This document shows positions 48,501 to 58,360 of a stretch of DNA of 64,000 nucleotides, piece by piece. The translations under genes and the position numbers were made by a program. This stretch comes from Sapria himalayana (lineage: Eukaryota; Streptophyta; Magnoliopsida; Malpighiales; Rafflesiaceae): assembly GCA_029783825.1 (NCBI GenBank), contig JAREIK010002991.1, forward strand, positions 1,442,281-1,506,280, written 5' to 3'. The notes under the pieces are model-generated. The model did not search any database and was not told where the DNA came from. It saw nothing but the letters and a program-made list of their open reading frames with translations. Positions within the stretch are counted from its first letter, which is position 1. Each line of letters opens with the position of its first letter.

Positions 48501-50579
48501 AAAAGTATTTTTTTTAATGAAATTTTTGGAGCTAGAGAACAAAGAGAAAAAAATAGAAAAATATCAAAAATTTCCGTAAAATATCAAAAAAATCAAAATT
48601 ATCAGAAAATGTCAAAAAAATCCAAAAAATAAAATTTTGATAGAGATATCTTATCGATCTCCACTAATAACCGATATTTCACCGACATTTCAGCCAAAAT
48701 ATCAAAAATTTTGTTCCCCGCTAGCTGCTACTATCAATAATAATAAAACATGTGTGCAAACACATTTTTAAGTACTAAAAAATGTGTTTAGATTACAATT
48801 TTATGAATAGAAGAACAAAACATTTCATAAAATCACATCTACCACAAATAATATATATCAAGAATTATCACAATGACTTATTTTTAATAATTCATTCGTG
48901 CTTAAAATAAATACACATGAATTTAATACTATTCATTAATACAGCCTAAATAATAATAAAAAATATTTTAGTACTTATCATTTATTATTGTACTAATAAC
49001 TACTTCATTATAGATATTTTTGCATTTTTAAGGTGTAATATAACAAACATTTTTTCCTAAATTCAGCAAAAAACTTTTCTAAATACAATATTATTTTTTC
49101 TATATAAATTAATATCACATATATATATTTCCACCTATATATTCACTCTTTTTGATTGATAAAACGATACCAAATAAATTAACTTTGAAATTAAACATTT
49201 TTTTGTTTTAACTTACATTTTAATATTTTTTCCAACATGTCATTGTAGCCTCGTGATAATGGTATAGATTATAGGTGATAATGTGGGTGGACTACCTAAC
49301 ATGACTTGGAGACTTGCAAGAATACTCAGGCCACCCCCAAACTATAAATCTTGCCCATGTGAAAAGATTGCTTAATAAGCTCGATGCTCTAGGTGCCTAC
49401 GGACCCTAGCCCAACCCAAACAAATGATCCAAGATCGGAGCAATGCACCATTAGGGATTAGTCCCAATTTTGGGATCAAGATCATGTCAAATCTTCCCTA
49501 ACATAAAATCAAATTGGCCCAAGCCATACCAAACTAAAACTAGCAAGCAAAATGCCCCACTAGCACAAACCATACATGCTTCAAGTTTTCTTAAAAACCA
49601 ACATACCAATACACCAACCCATTTGGAGATAACAAAAATTAAAAAATCCATAATCCTAAAAGAGTATTGAGTGAAATTATCTTTGATTCCATCTCATGGG
49701 TTAGAACAAAGCAACACACATGTTGAACTATATTACAAAATGAATTATAATAGGTGATTTGTGTAAGTTGGATAACAATTTTACATCGGCTTGGGCATAG
49801 CATATTCAACATTGTATATTAATTCGTTTTTTGTTGATTACTTCATTTTAAAAAGTAGATCAATTAAGGTGTGTTGATTGGGCCAAAATATATATAGCTT
49901 AATGTACTAATCATCGCCAATTTAACCTAATTAGACAACTGTAAAATGTAAAATAGAAAGCTGAAAAACAAATTTACCTGGAAGCTACATCCCATAGTCG
50001 AATATCTGCAACCAATTCAAAAAAAAATCAAATCTTTTTTGAATACCTCAAACTTTCAATTCGAAAATACAATCAAACTACAGAAAGTGCATTTCCATGG
50101 GGCAGAGTACCTCCATCCATAGAACCCGAAAATATTCCTTTCAGGTAATTAGGGTTCTTCGCCATACACGAAACGGAATCCAGGTGGGCATCCATTGCTC
50201 CAATAAATGGTTTTGCAAATATCTATGACACACGAGCGTAACAAGACATGTTAACAAACGGGAGGACAAGACGCCTGGTCGCGCGCATCAGCGCGCGAAC
50301 AGGATAGAGAAAACAGCGATTCAGCATTACTTTGTCCAGTTTGGCAGCGGTGAGTGCGCGCACATACTCGACGCCCCTCTCCATGCTTCGAAGGTTTGGA
50401 TCGAAATTGCGACATACTCTCTGTGCAATTAAATAATGCATGAGAACCAATTGAACTTTTCTCCGGACATTAATTATCAGAGACGCATGCAATCGGACGA
50501 GGTGAGAGATAACCTGGATGTCATTGCTCCGTTCCCTAGTGAAGTCTTCTGCTGAACGAGACAGGACCTTCACCCTCAT
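27798..50579 (-). CDS. DCAF13: DCAF13 / SOF1 homologue, WD40 protein (17 exons, 451 aa)
   Basis: Exons 5' to 3' on the minus strand: 50579-50514, 50420-50331, 50222-50111, 50005-49978, 35657-35559, 35467-35401, 35285-35251, 35169-35095, 33248-33153, 32930-32867, 32202-32149, 31959-31874, 30303-30243, 30148-30084, 29962-29857, 29542-29454, 27960-27798. They total 1,356 nt (451 codons plus TGA), every intron is GT-AG, and all phases join without a stop. The protein starts MRVKVLSRSAEDFTRERS and shows WD40 blades (SGSMDGDIRLWDVAS, CRFPGHQGAVRGLTVSTDG, SFEWGVHSLYSVKFNPGDPN, TKTNSISWNPMEPMNF, DYSPTGREFVTGSYDRTVRI, ISGSDDTNLRLWKAKASEQ). It ends in the Sof1 domain (RYKHLPEVKRIVR, HSAPGSI, KPLRKRRIIKEEE). 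Family knowledge: Sof1/DCAF13 works in the U3 small-subunit processome for 18S rRNA maturation in the nucleolus, and can serve as a DDB1-CUL4 substrate receptor. Length matches the family. Intron 4 is 14.3 kb; introns 4, 8, 10, 12 and 16 hold repeats or TEs. The gene looks intact. Confidence 0.95.
28824..29355. repeat. Tandem duplication of a GC-richer unit in DCAF13 intron 16
   Basis: Two diverged copies of a roughly 235-290 bp unit start at TTGAGTCTCAAATGC (28824 and 29059) and end at CCCATTTTTAGAGTCATACCA. The second copy has expanded an inner 20-bp repeat, CATGACCCTGAACGAACAGG, to about four units (29203-29290). The words GGTTAGCCTGG and GGCACGACCC link it to a decayed hAT-like sequence, also seen at about 63420-63480. 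Confidence 0.85.
30415..30862. mobile_element. Family B-like element with one recognisable end
   Basis: A clear TAGAGGTGTCAAGTAGACC end at 30415 leads into GC-rich GGCACGG sequence and five GGGCT units (about 30795-30825). The other terminus could not be found; probably truncated. In DCAF13 intron 12. Confidence 0.6.
31090..31495. mobile_element. Family B hAT-like MITE, copy 4
   Basis: 406 bp; TAGAGGTGTCAAACGGGCC to GGTTGACACCACTA, perfect target duplication GGGAGGGT at 31082-31089 and 31496-31503. In DCAF13 intron 12, the same intron as the truncated copy at 30415. Confidence 0.9.
32333..32824. mobile_element. Family B hAT-like MITE, copy 5
   Basis: 492 bp; AAAGGTGTCAAACGGGCC (terminal base apparently lost) to TTTGACATCTCTA; target duplication AACAATAC (32325-32332) against AACGATAC (32825-32832). 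A GGGCACAAGCATAGCACTGT-like unit repeats at 32647-32720. It fills most of DCAF13 intron 10, ending about 40 bases from exon 10. Confidence 0.85.
33462..35078 (-). repeat. 12-copy intronic satellite (128-153 bp unit) in DCAF13 intron 8
   Basis: GACCTCAAGATAAGAGTATCC starts recur at 33463, 33616, 33749, 33877, 34027, 34161, 34291, 34419, 34548, 34679, 34812 and 34945. Each unit has a constant part (TTTTGTCAATCA, TATCATGTTGTC, GTCATGAAATACATAC) and a variable (TA)n(CA)n(TG)n(CG) part that can fold on itself. The array fills almost the whole intron and reaches within about 17 bases of the exon 8 donor. Confidence 0.95.
35883..36229. mobile_element. Family B hAT-like MITE, copy 6
   Basis: 347 bp; TAGAGGTGTCAAACAGGCC to GGTTGACACCTCTA; target duplication GGAAAATA (35875-35882) against GAAAAATA (36230-36237), 7 of 8. 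In DCAF13 intron 4, about 230 bases from exon 5. Confidence 0.88.
36850..37600. repeat. Possible AT-rich MITE with GCCTCGACGCGAGGC end
   Basis: The left part (36850-36935) has GTTTTTAAAAGCA, GCGTGCCTCGACGCGAGGC and AAAATGCCTC. The right part (about 37530-37600) has CGTCTCGCCTCATG, AAAGCATC and CTTTTAAAACTTTGG in roughly inverted order. Flanks are AT-rich. Termini and target duplication were not resolved. Confidence 0.35.
42391..44015 (+). mobile_element. PIF/Harbinger transposon with internal deletion
   Basis: 1,625 bp; TIR GGTGCTGTTTGGTTTG against GGTGGTGTTTGGTTTG (15 of 16); 3-bp target duplication TAA at 42388-42390 and 44016-44018. Both the TIR wording and the TAA duplication are diagnostic of PIF/Harbinger. 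Inside, a C-terminal transposase-like coding fragment remains near the right end. It lies in the 14.3-kb intron 4 of DCAF13. Confidence 0.88.
43511..43645 (+). pseudogene. Fragment of PIF/Harbinger transposase C terminus
   Basis: The open stretch ends at TGA 43643-43645 and reads MRQIRDDIAEQMWNDF, preceded by EHDSIAVDAIQIAQ. This is the FRD-x-IA-x-x-MW-x-D/N-Y/F motif at the end of plant Harbinger transposases. The catalytic DDE part is missing, so the element is a deletion derivative that cannot move itself. Confidence 0.65.
45345..46060. repeat. Local direct duplication in DCAF13 intron 4
   Basis: A block of about 215 bp at 45345-45560 (AATCACATAGTTAGTTATGAG, GCTCATCTAATCTC, GAGGTACATGAATTTGC) is repeated with substitutions at 45845-46060. 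Both contain a cluster of AAGGCGCCTC/AAGGCACCTC words. Confidence 0.7.
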
Positions 50580-50844
50580 AGATCACGTGACAGAACTAAC
50601 TCGATTTCCAATATTACCACACAAAAACTCAGCCGCCTGTGGATGCTGCTGATCAACAAAGCCGGTGCCGAGTGATGGCAAACCAATCGATCATAGGCAC
50701 TAATCGATAATGGGTATCTGAAATATCTATCCGCGGCTTAAAAAATATTATAATATTGTATTATCTATTTTTAACTACTCAATTTTTTTTAGTTAACTCC
50801 AACAATACTATATATTTTAATTATCCACTTTAATGATTTTAAAT

Positions 50845-51545
50845 TTTAATGAAATTTTTGGAGCTGAAAATTTAAAATTTAAGTGAAAATTCATTAAATA
50901 TTTTAAGTATGTAAAGACTTACATAATATTGAAGGCCAAAAATTTTCAACAAATTTTTTTTTAATTACCATTTTGTCTTTTTTATTACCTTTTGTATTTT
51001 CTCATTCATGCTACAGTTTAGTTTGTGAATCTGTATTCTCTTCCTCCTTTCACCGCCACCACAAATTTTAACCCTAACTCTCTTTCATGATTAATTCAAG
51101 AGATGAAATTGTAAATCAACTAGTTGTTCATTAATTTTTATTTTTATATTAAAATTTTGGATAGTTTTAAAGAGTTTAGATTTTATTGGTTATTTTTTAA
51201 ATATTTTTATTTATTTTTTGGATTTATGATTTATTTATTGATTTGTTTTTAGGGATTTTATTTTTTTTTTATTAATAATTATAATGAAAAAAAAAATGTA
51301 ATTAGAAATTATTTTTATATTGACTAGTATGTAATACAATGATAATAAATGTAAATATTAAAATACATTATTTTTAGTATTCAGCATTTATAGTTATCAA
51401 ATAATATATTTATATTCAGCATTCACTTAACAGTAATTTATCAAACATTTTTTCAATACAAATTAAATACTTATAAAATTCAGCCTTAATTTTTTAGCAC
51501 TTATTTTTCAACACTTAATTTTTTCAATTTTATCAAATAGACCCT
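50845..51545. repeat. Dispersed 0.75-kb AT-rich repeat, copy 2
   Basis: Homologous to 18236-19021 in the same orientation, ending ATCAAATAGACCCTA. It lies 270 bases upstream of the DCAF13 start codon, so it may border its promoter. Confidence 0.75.
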
Positions 51546-51620
51546 AACTTTCAAAAATCTATTTTAACTTTCCACAATAATAACAAGTTACTTAAAATTG
51601 AATTACAAATAAATCAAACT

Positions 51621-51841
51621 TGTTTTCGTGCAGCGAAAACTCAAATACTGTTGCAACGAAAACTAGTTTTCGTGCAACCAAAACAAGAATTCGTTGCATG
51701 ATACTCAATTATTGCTGCACGAAAACTCTATTTAATTTGCACTAAAATGTGTATTCGTGTAATGAAAACTAGTTTTCATGCAACGAAATTGAGTTTTCTC
51801 GCAATGAAAACTAGTTTTGGTGAAAAATGAGTTTTCATGTA
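51621..51841. repeat. Cluster of short palindromes around ACTAGT
   Basis: GAAAACTAGTTTTC and partial forms occur three or more times among repeated GTTTTCGTGCA / TGCAACGAAAAC half-sites. No protein-coding signal. Confidence 0.75.
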
Positions 51842-52214
51842 CCTAAACAATGCCAAAACTAAATAATCACAATCAAGCATAGTCGTAATCCAAACCCTCT
51901 AATTGAAATTGCTAAAAAAACAATGCTAGAAGATAAAATTAATTGGGGTTTGGAGGTACCCTTCTTTCCAAGCGAGTCTGTTGAAGATGAATTTTTGAAA
52001 AATTATCCTTAAAATACCTAAATGGAGGCATTCAGTGAGTCTCTTGATGATGCTCTAACTTCTAAAATGTGATTCTTCCATATTATCATAATCAAATTAA
52101 TACATTTTATTATAACACAGCAAAATAATTAAAATCTATGAAAGTTTATATTCTAAGGCTCTAAAACAAAAATATTTAGATTTTATTGCCCTGATCAAAA
52201 ATGTGTAAAAAAAT

Positions 52215-52305
52215 AATTATAAAGTCATGACCAATATTATAAAGTCACAACCTAATTTATGAAGTCATGACCTAAATTATAAAGTCATGACCTAGGTTAT
52301 GAAGT
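52215..52305 (+). repeat. Short tandem repeat TATAAAGTCATGACCTAAAT
   Basis: Four imperfect units of about 20-25 bases containing AAGTCATGACC. Intergenic between DCAF13 and the Copia element. Confidence 0.75.
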
Positions 52306-52387
52306 AATTATAATATGTTGCTGAGACTATAATTCTTTAAGATGTAAGTAACTATCATATTTTATTTTGTCGCGACATGTGTAGTAT

Positions 52388-52744
52388 TAAATGTTTCGAA
52401 CGGGTTGGTACGACCAATTTTTTTAAGGCACGGTATTACCAATGTGGCATGTTCCAAATGTGCGTGCAAAAGAATCTCGTTGCATGAAAATGTGCTAGGT
52501 GGCAAAAAGTGGTTGGCCAATTACAATCAGTCACGTAAGTACATTAGCCTTATGTGACCGATTGTTTTAAAAATATTAGACGGCCTCGTTGGGCGAATAA
52601 CCGAATTGGTTAACCATGCCCCCAAGCCAAGCACATGAGTTGTGCTAGCCCAACAATGAGACAATGTTCTAGATCATGCCATATCAGATAGGACATAGAC
52701 GAATCAAGTTGTGTCCTAGCTACTTGGTCAGTTGGACACCTTTA
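52388..52744. mobile_element. Old, diverged family B-like element
   Basis: Begins TAAATGTTTCGAACGGG and ends GTTGGACACCTTTA, with CG-depleted versions of the GGCACGG words. No target duplication seen. Probably an ancient copy with decayed CpG sites. Confidence 0.5.
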
Positions 52745-52884
52745 CTTTAAGACTTAGAAGATAATTTAATCATGTCTTCACTATGGTAGCATTATCATGG
52801 AATGATGTCGCGCAACATATTTTCTTTTAATTTGTATGCCCTTTATCCCATTGAATTTTACTCAAAAAATAATAAATATATATG

Positions 52885-53094
52885 TTATAAAATAAAATCC
52901 GTAATAATTTGAAAATAAAAAATTAAATCTTAAAGCAATAAATACACAATATACAAAATACAAGTTAAAGTGAATTTGGGTTTTTAGGGATGATTCTTAG
53001 TGGAGGGAGAACCTTCTATTATATAAAATAAATCTGGAAATCCCAAAGGGATTTTTAATGTAAGCTAGGTGAGTTTCACCTAATCCTTCCATAA
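52885..53094 (-). repeat. 3' LTR of the Ty1-copia element
   Basis: The downstream LTR in element orientation; the polypurine tract lies against its inner edge. Homology to the other LTR stops sharply at both sides. Confidence 0.8.
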
Positions 53095-53580
53095 CTTTCT
53101 CTCACTTGAAAATCACATTTTTCACTTGTCAATTATTGCTTCCATTCTTGCTAAGTTAGATGATGTTCTATATTATTCAAACTTGTTAGTGTTGATCAGT
53201 TTGGTCAAAACATCCTCTATATTTTTATCGGCATGAATCTTTTGCATATTCATACTTCATTCTTCAATTTTCTCTTGTACAAAATGATATTACTCTGATA
53301 TATTTTATTTTTTGAGTAAAATACTAGATTTCTTGCTAGGTGTAGAATACTCTTACTATCACAAAATATAGTAATTTTATTTTATTTGTGTTGAAGATCT
53401 TTCAACGGTATATGCAACCAGATTGCCTTTTATTGACTTGTGTAGCTGCAATATATTATGCTTTTGTCATTGAAATAGATACAATAGACTGTAACTTTGA
53501 TACCTAACTTATAGCTATTATAGTAAGAGTAAAAATATAGTATATGGTAGACTTAATATCATCAATATTTTCAGCATATT

Positions 53581-56516
53581 CTACATCAATATAATATCTA
53601 ACAATAAGGTCTGAACATCCATAACATAATATAGCATTTGAGGTTCTTTCAAATATTTGAAAATTCTCTTCACAGTACTCCAATGTTCTATACTAGGATT
53701 TGCCATGAATCGACTAATCACTTCAAATGTTTGTGTGATGTCTGGTCTTATACAAACCATTACAAATATTAAACATTCCACTACTGATGTATACGGTACT
53801 CAATATGTCTTACTTCTATCTTTTTCATAGCTAAGACAAATACTAGAGGATAATTTAAAATCAACATGAAGAGGGGTGGAAATTGGATTAATATATTGTA
53901 TGTTAAAGCATTGTAAGATATTAATAAAATAATTTTGTTAATAAAGTCAAATCTTTCTGTTATTTATATTTCAATAAATCTATATTTCTAATATCTTTAT
54001 TTCTAGTCTCAAGTCCTCCATATCAAACTCACTAGGCAATTGTACCGTCAATTCTTGGATTTGATATTTGTTTGAGCATGCTACTAACATATCATCCACG
54101 TACAATAATAAAATTATGAAATCATTTACTTAAAACCTTTTGTAGTATGTACAATAGTCTAAACTGAGTTTATTATATCCAAGGCTTATGATGAATAAAT
54201 CACATCTTGTATACAAATACCTCGTTGCTTGTTTTAGACCATATAAAGATTTGTTCAACTTACAAATTAAGTTTTTTTAATCAGTTCAAACAAATCATTG
54301 TGGCTGGAACATATAAATTTTTTTCAGTGTTTCCATGAAAAAAAGTAGTTTTAACATCTAACTACTTTAAATATAAATCAAATATAACGCAAGAAGTCAT
54401 TACAACTATAATTATTATAAGACGAACTACCGGGAAAAAAATCTTATTGAAGTCAATGCCTTTTTTCTAAGCATATCCTTTTATCACCAATCTTATACGA
54501 TACTATTATACTTGATAATTATTATCCTATTTCATCTTGTAAACTCATTTGTTACCAATGGTTTTTCTTAAGAGCAGTAATGGTATTAGCTTATAAGTCT
54601 TATTCTTGTGTAGAGCTTTAATTTCTTCCTCCATTACTGTTATCCACAAAGATGCATTTAAACTATTTAAAGCTTATTGATATATTGAAAGTTCTCCATC
54701 TTTTGTTAAAAGATAATATGCAATATTACTCTGCATAATTTATTTTCCACTTGCATTATGGTTGGCTGACTAACTTCTTGAGCCTCATACTTTACTAGCT
54801 CTTATGTTTCGTGCTCTGATTCTTCCTCTATTAATATTAGAACATATTGCATCTGACTATTTTCTACGTGCATAGTGATAGTTTCTATAATATCATTTAA
54901 TGTGCTATTATTATCAATTATTTGATTTTTTATAAATATTACATCTCTGTTGATAATTACCTTGTGGGTAGTTGGCTTCCAAAGGCGATACTCCTTTACT
55001 CCTTCAGCATACCCTGAGAATATATATATTTTTGGATATTAGATTCAACTTTGTTCTTTCTTTAGTGTTGTATATCATATTTATAGGATAATAAAAAAAG
55101 TATAAATTAGAGTAATCTTTTAGCTTACCCATCCACATCTCCATTTGTGTTTTCAAATCAATCATAGTTGATAGCTATCAATTTATTATATAGTATGAAG
55201 TTCTTGTTGCTTATGTCCAAAAAGAGTTGGACAGCATTGTAGTTCTCAACATTGCTCTCATTTGTTCTATAAGAGTTCTATTCAATCATTCAACTACTTC
55301 ATTTTGTCGTGGCTTGTGCATGACTATGAACTTTTATTTGACACCTTATTACTTACAAAAAGCAAGAAACTCACCATCTATATACTCTTTTTCATTATCA
55401 ATCCGCTAATATTTAATCATTTTGTCAAATTCAAGTTCCACCCATGTTTTGAAATCTTAAAAAATTGGAAACACATCTAATTTTTTTTATTAGATACACC
55501 CAAAGTAATTGTCATTGAATGATATAAAATATTTTGTTTCTCCTTGAGATATTTTAGGTGATTTTCATACATCAGAATATATCAAGTCTATAGTGTTTTT
55601 ACTTCTTACAATTGATCTGCTGAATACCAATCTATTCTATTTACTTGTAACATAAAGCTCACAAAAAAGTAAATTTACTAATTTGAGCCCCGAAAGTAGC
55701 CTTTTGTCAGAGAGAATCTTCAAACCTTATTTTGACATATGTCATAGTTTGAGATGTCACATCAACGTTGATTCTTCTTCACTAAATGATACAATACATG
55801 CATCATCCTCCTATACAATTTATCCTTAAAGCATAAATAAATTTATCATGATCTTTTCTCCCTTCATCACCATAAGTGCACATCTCATAATATTTATCAT
55901 CTCATTCTCAATAAGAGTTTTACATCCAATATTATCTATTTATCTCAGTGACAATAGTTATTTCTATAAGCCCATCACATATTGTATCTCTTGAATGATA
56001 TGAATCATATCATTAAATATTTTTATTTTGATAGTACTAATGCCAATAATTTTCAAAGTATTATCATCTCTCATGTGCACAAGCCCTCTTGAGATTGGTT
56101 CATATTTGTGAAACCAATCTCTTTGAGAAGTCATATGACATGATGCTCCTGTGTCTAGCAACCATATATTACAAAACTACTTGTTGCTTTCAATTGTCGT
56201 TGTCACCTTATCGTATAACATGCTACCCCATCATCATTGATACTTGTAATATTCATTTAAGTATTTAAAAACTCATCATTCATACTTTTTTCTTAAACCA
56301 ATAATTTCTTTTCAAGTGTCATTTATTGACATAATTATAATATTTAATATTTTTCTTACTTCTAGATTTTGATCCACTATAATTCTGATTCTCACCAGGG
56401 TCATGCTCCATTGATTTCCCTCGTATCACCATCAATGCATTTATTTTATATACATTTGCATATCTATTCTCTTTTTTTTTTGTGTTTACTTTCTTCTTAC
56501 AAGATGACAAAAGCAA
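53581..56516 (-). pseudogene. Ty1-copia gag-pol remnants
   Basis: From high to low coordinates: a lysine-rich Gag tail with a zinc knuckle whose Cys residues are mutated (56516-56319); a protease with the LDTGASCHM active-site motif (56161-55964); integrase pieces with a RTLIEQMRAM-like motif (about 55450-55210); the reverse transcriptase YVDDML motif (about 54105-54090); and the RPDI / SRFMANPS / RYLK-type RNase H border segment (53781-53581). In-frame stops and shifts lie between all of these. A non-functional copy of a plant retrotransposon polyprotein. Confidence 0.85.
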
Positions 56517-57230
56517 TATTATTAAAGATTAAACTATCTATCAGAGTACCCTTCATCAGATTGATGATGGGTTGATCATATAAATCATGTAAACTTTGAA
56601 GTAAATATAAAATCTCAACATGTTTAACATTTTCTATTTTATGACCCACTGTTGTAAGTTGAGAAAATAGAGTATTATGAGTATTAGTATGATCAGTTAT
56701 CGTAACAGATTACATCATTCATTGAGTATAAAGTCTTCTTTTTGAGATTTGTTGTGAAATGACTTTACCTCATATAACCTTATGAGAGTATCCCAAATTT
56801 ATTTTGTCATATTATTTTCTAACACATTTCATAATATTCTACTAGCAAGTGCAAATTATAGATTAGCACTACCATTCATCTCATTTCACGTATCTTTAGG
56901 AATTATAACGGGCCCTTTTTCAATTGTATCAAAACAATTATATTTCCTCAATATTGTCTTAATTTTTATTTTTCATAATCAAAAATTACTTCAATTGAAT
57001 TTTTTTATTTCAAATTTTACTGCTATATTTTACTTCTAATGTGAATAATAAATCAATAATATTAAAAATTATTTGTATTACTACACCAAAAAAGGTCACA
57101 GGCAAGTGAATGAGTGTAATACCCTCTTAAAAACTATAGACCTTTAGGTTATTATCGCCATTTTAAACAGAATTTTTCTAGACATACATAAATCACAAAA
57201 ATTACTAACTAACCTCATCCGATACTACAA

Positions 57231-57440
57231 TTATAAAACAAAATCCGCAATAACTTGAAACTAAAAAATTCAATCATAAAGTTATAAATACAAAATAAAC
57301 AAAATACATGTTAAAGAAAATTGAGATTTTCAGGGTTGATTCTCAAAGGAGGGAAAACCTCATTTTATAGAAAATAAATCTGAAAATCCCAAAGGGATTT
57401 CTGACGTGGGCTAGGTGAGTTTCACCTATCCCTTCCATAA
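57231..57440 (-). repeat. 5' LTR of the Ty1-copia element
   Basis: Matches 52885-53094 over the full 210 bp, with many substitutions (for example shared CCCAAAGGGATTT and GGTGAGTTTCACCTA words). The divergence indicates an old insertion. Confidence 0.8.
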
Positions 57441-57916
57441 AAAGTACAAAAAATCTCTTCATTTTTTTTTGTACAATATAAAATATAATATCTAATGATA
57501 ACATGTCTAGAATCTTATAAATAATAGATATAAACAAATTAAAATTATTCATTTCAAGATTATTCTATAAATTATTTTATTTAAAAAATTATAAATACAC
57601 TAATCTCAGGCTGAAAATCCGAATCTTAGAATTTAATAAAAAATTATTTTTTTCAAGGTTATTTTAATTTTTTATTTTTTCAATGCTAATGACTCCCATG
57701 ATATGGTGAGTATTTACTAATAGTTTTTATTTTTTTGATGCTTATTATCTTTTTTTTAAAAAAAAATATTAAATCGATATAATAATTAGTAAATATAGTA
57801 TTTACTAATTATTAGTTTTCAGTGTATTTCAATTAAGATGCATCAAAACTAATTATAATATTAAATTTTATAGATGGATCGTGGAAAATTAATTTGCAGA
57901 ACGTAGGCGTTCGTGT

Positions 57917-57926
57917 TTTTAGGGTT
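57917..57926 (-). promoter_or_regulatory. telo-box-like motif (AACCCTAAAA)
   Basis: TTTTAGGGTT lies about 50 bases before the NFD6-like start; its complement is the plant telo-box core. Such boxes are common near the start of genes for ribosomal and organelle proteins. Function here is inference. Confidence 0.35.
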
Positions 57927-57938
57927 CGGACCTGCTGG

Positions 57939-57980
57939 ATGCGGGGGCACCAGTCCTCGACCAGGGTACCGCTGCCATGA
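57939..57980 (+). promoter_or_regulatory. Upstream ORF overlapping the NFD6-like start codon (ATGA)
   Basis: An ATG at 57939 opens a 13-codon frame whose TGA (57978-57980) overlaps the main ATG (57977-57979) as ATGA. If the mRNA starts upstream of 57939, the arrangement would force leaky scanning or reinitiation. The transcription start is not known. Confidence 0.4.
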
Positions 57981-58360
57981 CAGCTTCTGTGGCGATCGTC
58001 AGAAATGCGGCCAATGCCGCAAGATCACGTGCATCGGGCTTCGGTCGTATGCGAATCGCGTCGCCGTCGCAGGCGAAACAAAGGCCGAAGCTCTCATCTC
58101 TCTATTCCCCTCCAGGCAGCAAACTTCCATCAAAGCACGGCTCCAGGTCACCAGCTGTAAAGAAAACTCATGAAACCGCCACCGAGGCGTTCCTTTCTTT
58201 TAATTTGTGTTTATTTTATTGTCCATGAAGTCGACGCCTAGAAACAAGCTTTGTTTTGGAATCCATGGTGCCCTATCACGTGGCAACTGCTTCGGCATTG
58301 ATGATCTCGATGCTATCGACATCTTGCCGAAATTACGACAGGCTCCCCGAAGGTATATGA
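57977..58360 (+). CDS. NFD6: NUCLEAR FUSION DEFECTIVE 6-like small mitochondrial protein (2 exons, 99 aa)
   Basis: Exon 1 is 57977-58146, starting MTASVAIVRNAANAARSR, with the donor at CAG|GTCACC. Exon 2 is 58231-58360, acceptor AAG|TCGACG, and ends at TGA 58358-58360. Together they give exactly 300 nt (99 aa). Exon 2 carries the family hallmark ETSFVLESMVPYHVATASAL followed by MISMLS, close to the VE-x-SFCxE-S/T-L/M-LPYH-ATASAL-MTSML block of plant NFD6-like proteins. The N terminus is rich in Arg, Ala and Ser without acidic residues, as expected for a mitochondrial or dual-targeted presequence. In Arabidopsis, NFD6 loss disturbs polar nuclear fusion in the female gametophyte; the molecular activity is unknown. 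A second donor (GAAG|GTATAT at about 58352) joined to an acceptor at 58516/58517 would change only the last residues, so alternative 3' ends are likely. The exon 1 donor is inferred from phase, because GCT|GTAAAG gives the wrong frame. Confidence 0.82.

Larger units (their letters stand above)
35658..49977 (-). other. 14.3-kb DCAF13 intron 4
   Basis: Contains family B copy 6, the PIF/Harbinger element, the local duplication at 45.3-46.1 kb, a decayed hAT-like GC-richer stretch (about 41690-41860), another at 38530-38700, and a tract at 48000-48720 with many AAATATCAAAAA words. The rest is AT-rich and shows nothing I can support. It is flanked by GTAAAT and TACAG splice sites. Confidence 0.85.
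52885..57440 (-). mobile_element. Degraded Ty1-copia retrotransposon
   Basis: Two similar 210-bp direct repeats (52885-53094 and 57231-57440) are the LTRs. On the minus strand the internal part starts with a decayed initiator-Met-type primer binding site beside 57230 (TAGTATCGGA against TGGTATCAGA) and ends with a polypurine tract AGTGAGAGAAAG directly next to the 3' LTR (53095-53107). The Gag knuckle, protease, integrase and reverse transcriptase remnants follow in Copia order. Stops are frequent. No 5-bp target duplication was found. Confidence 0.85.
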
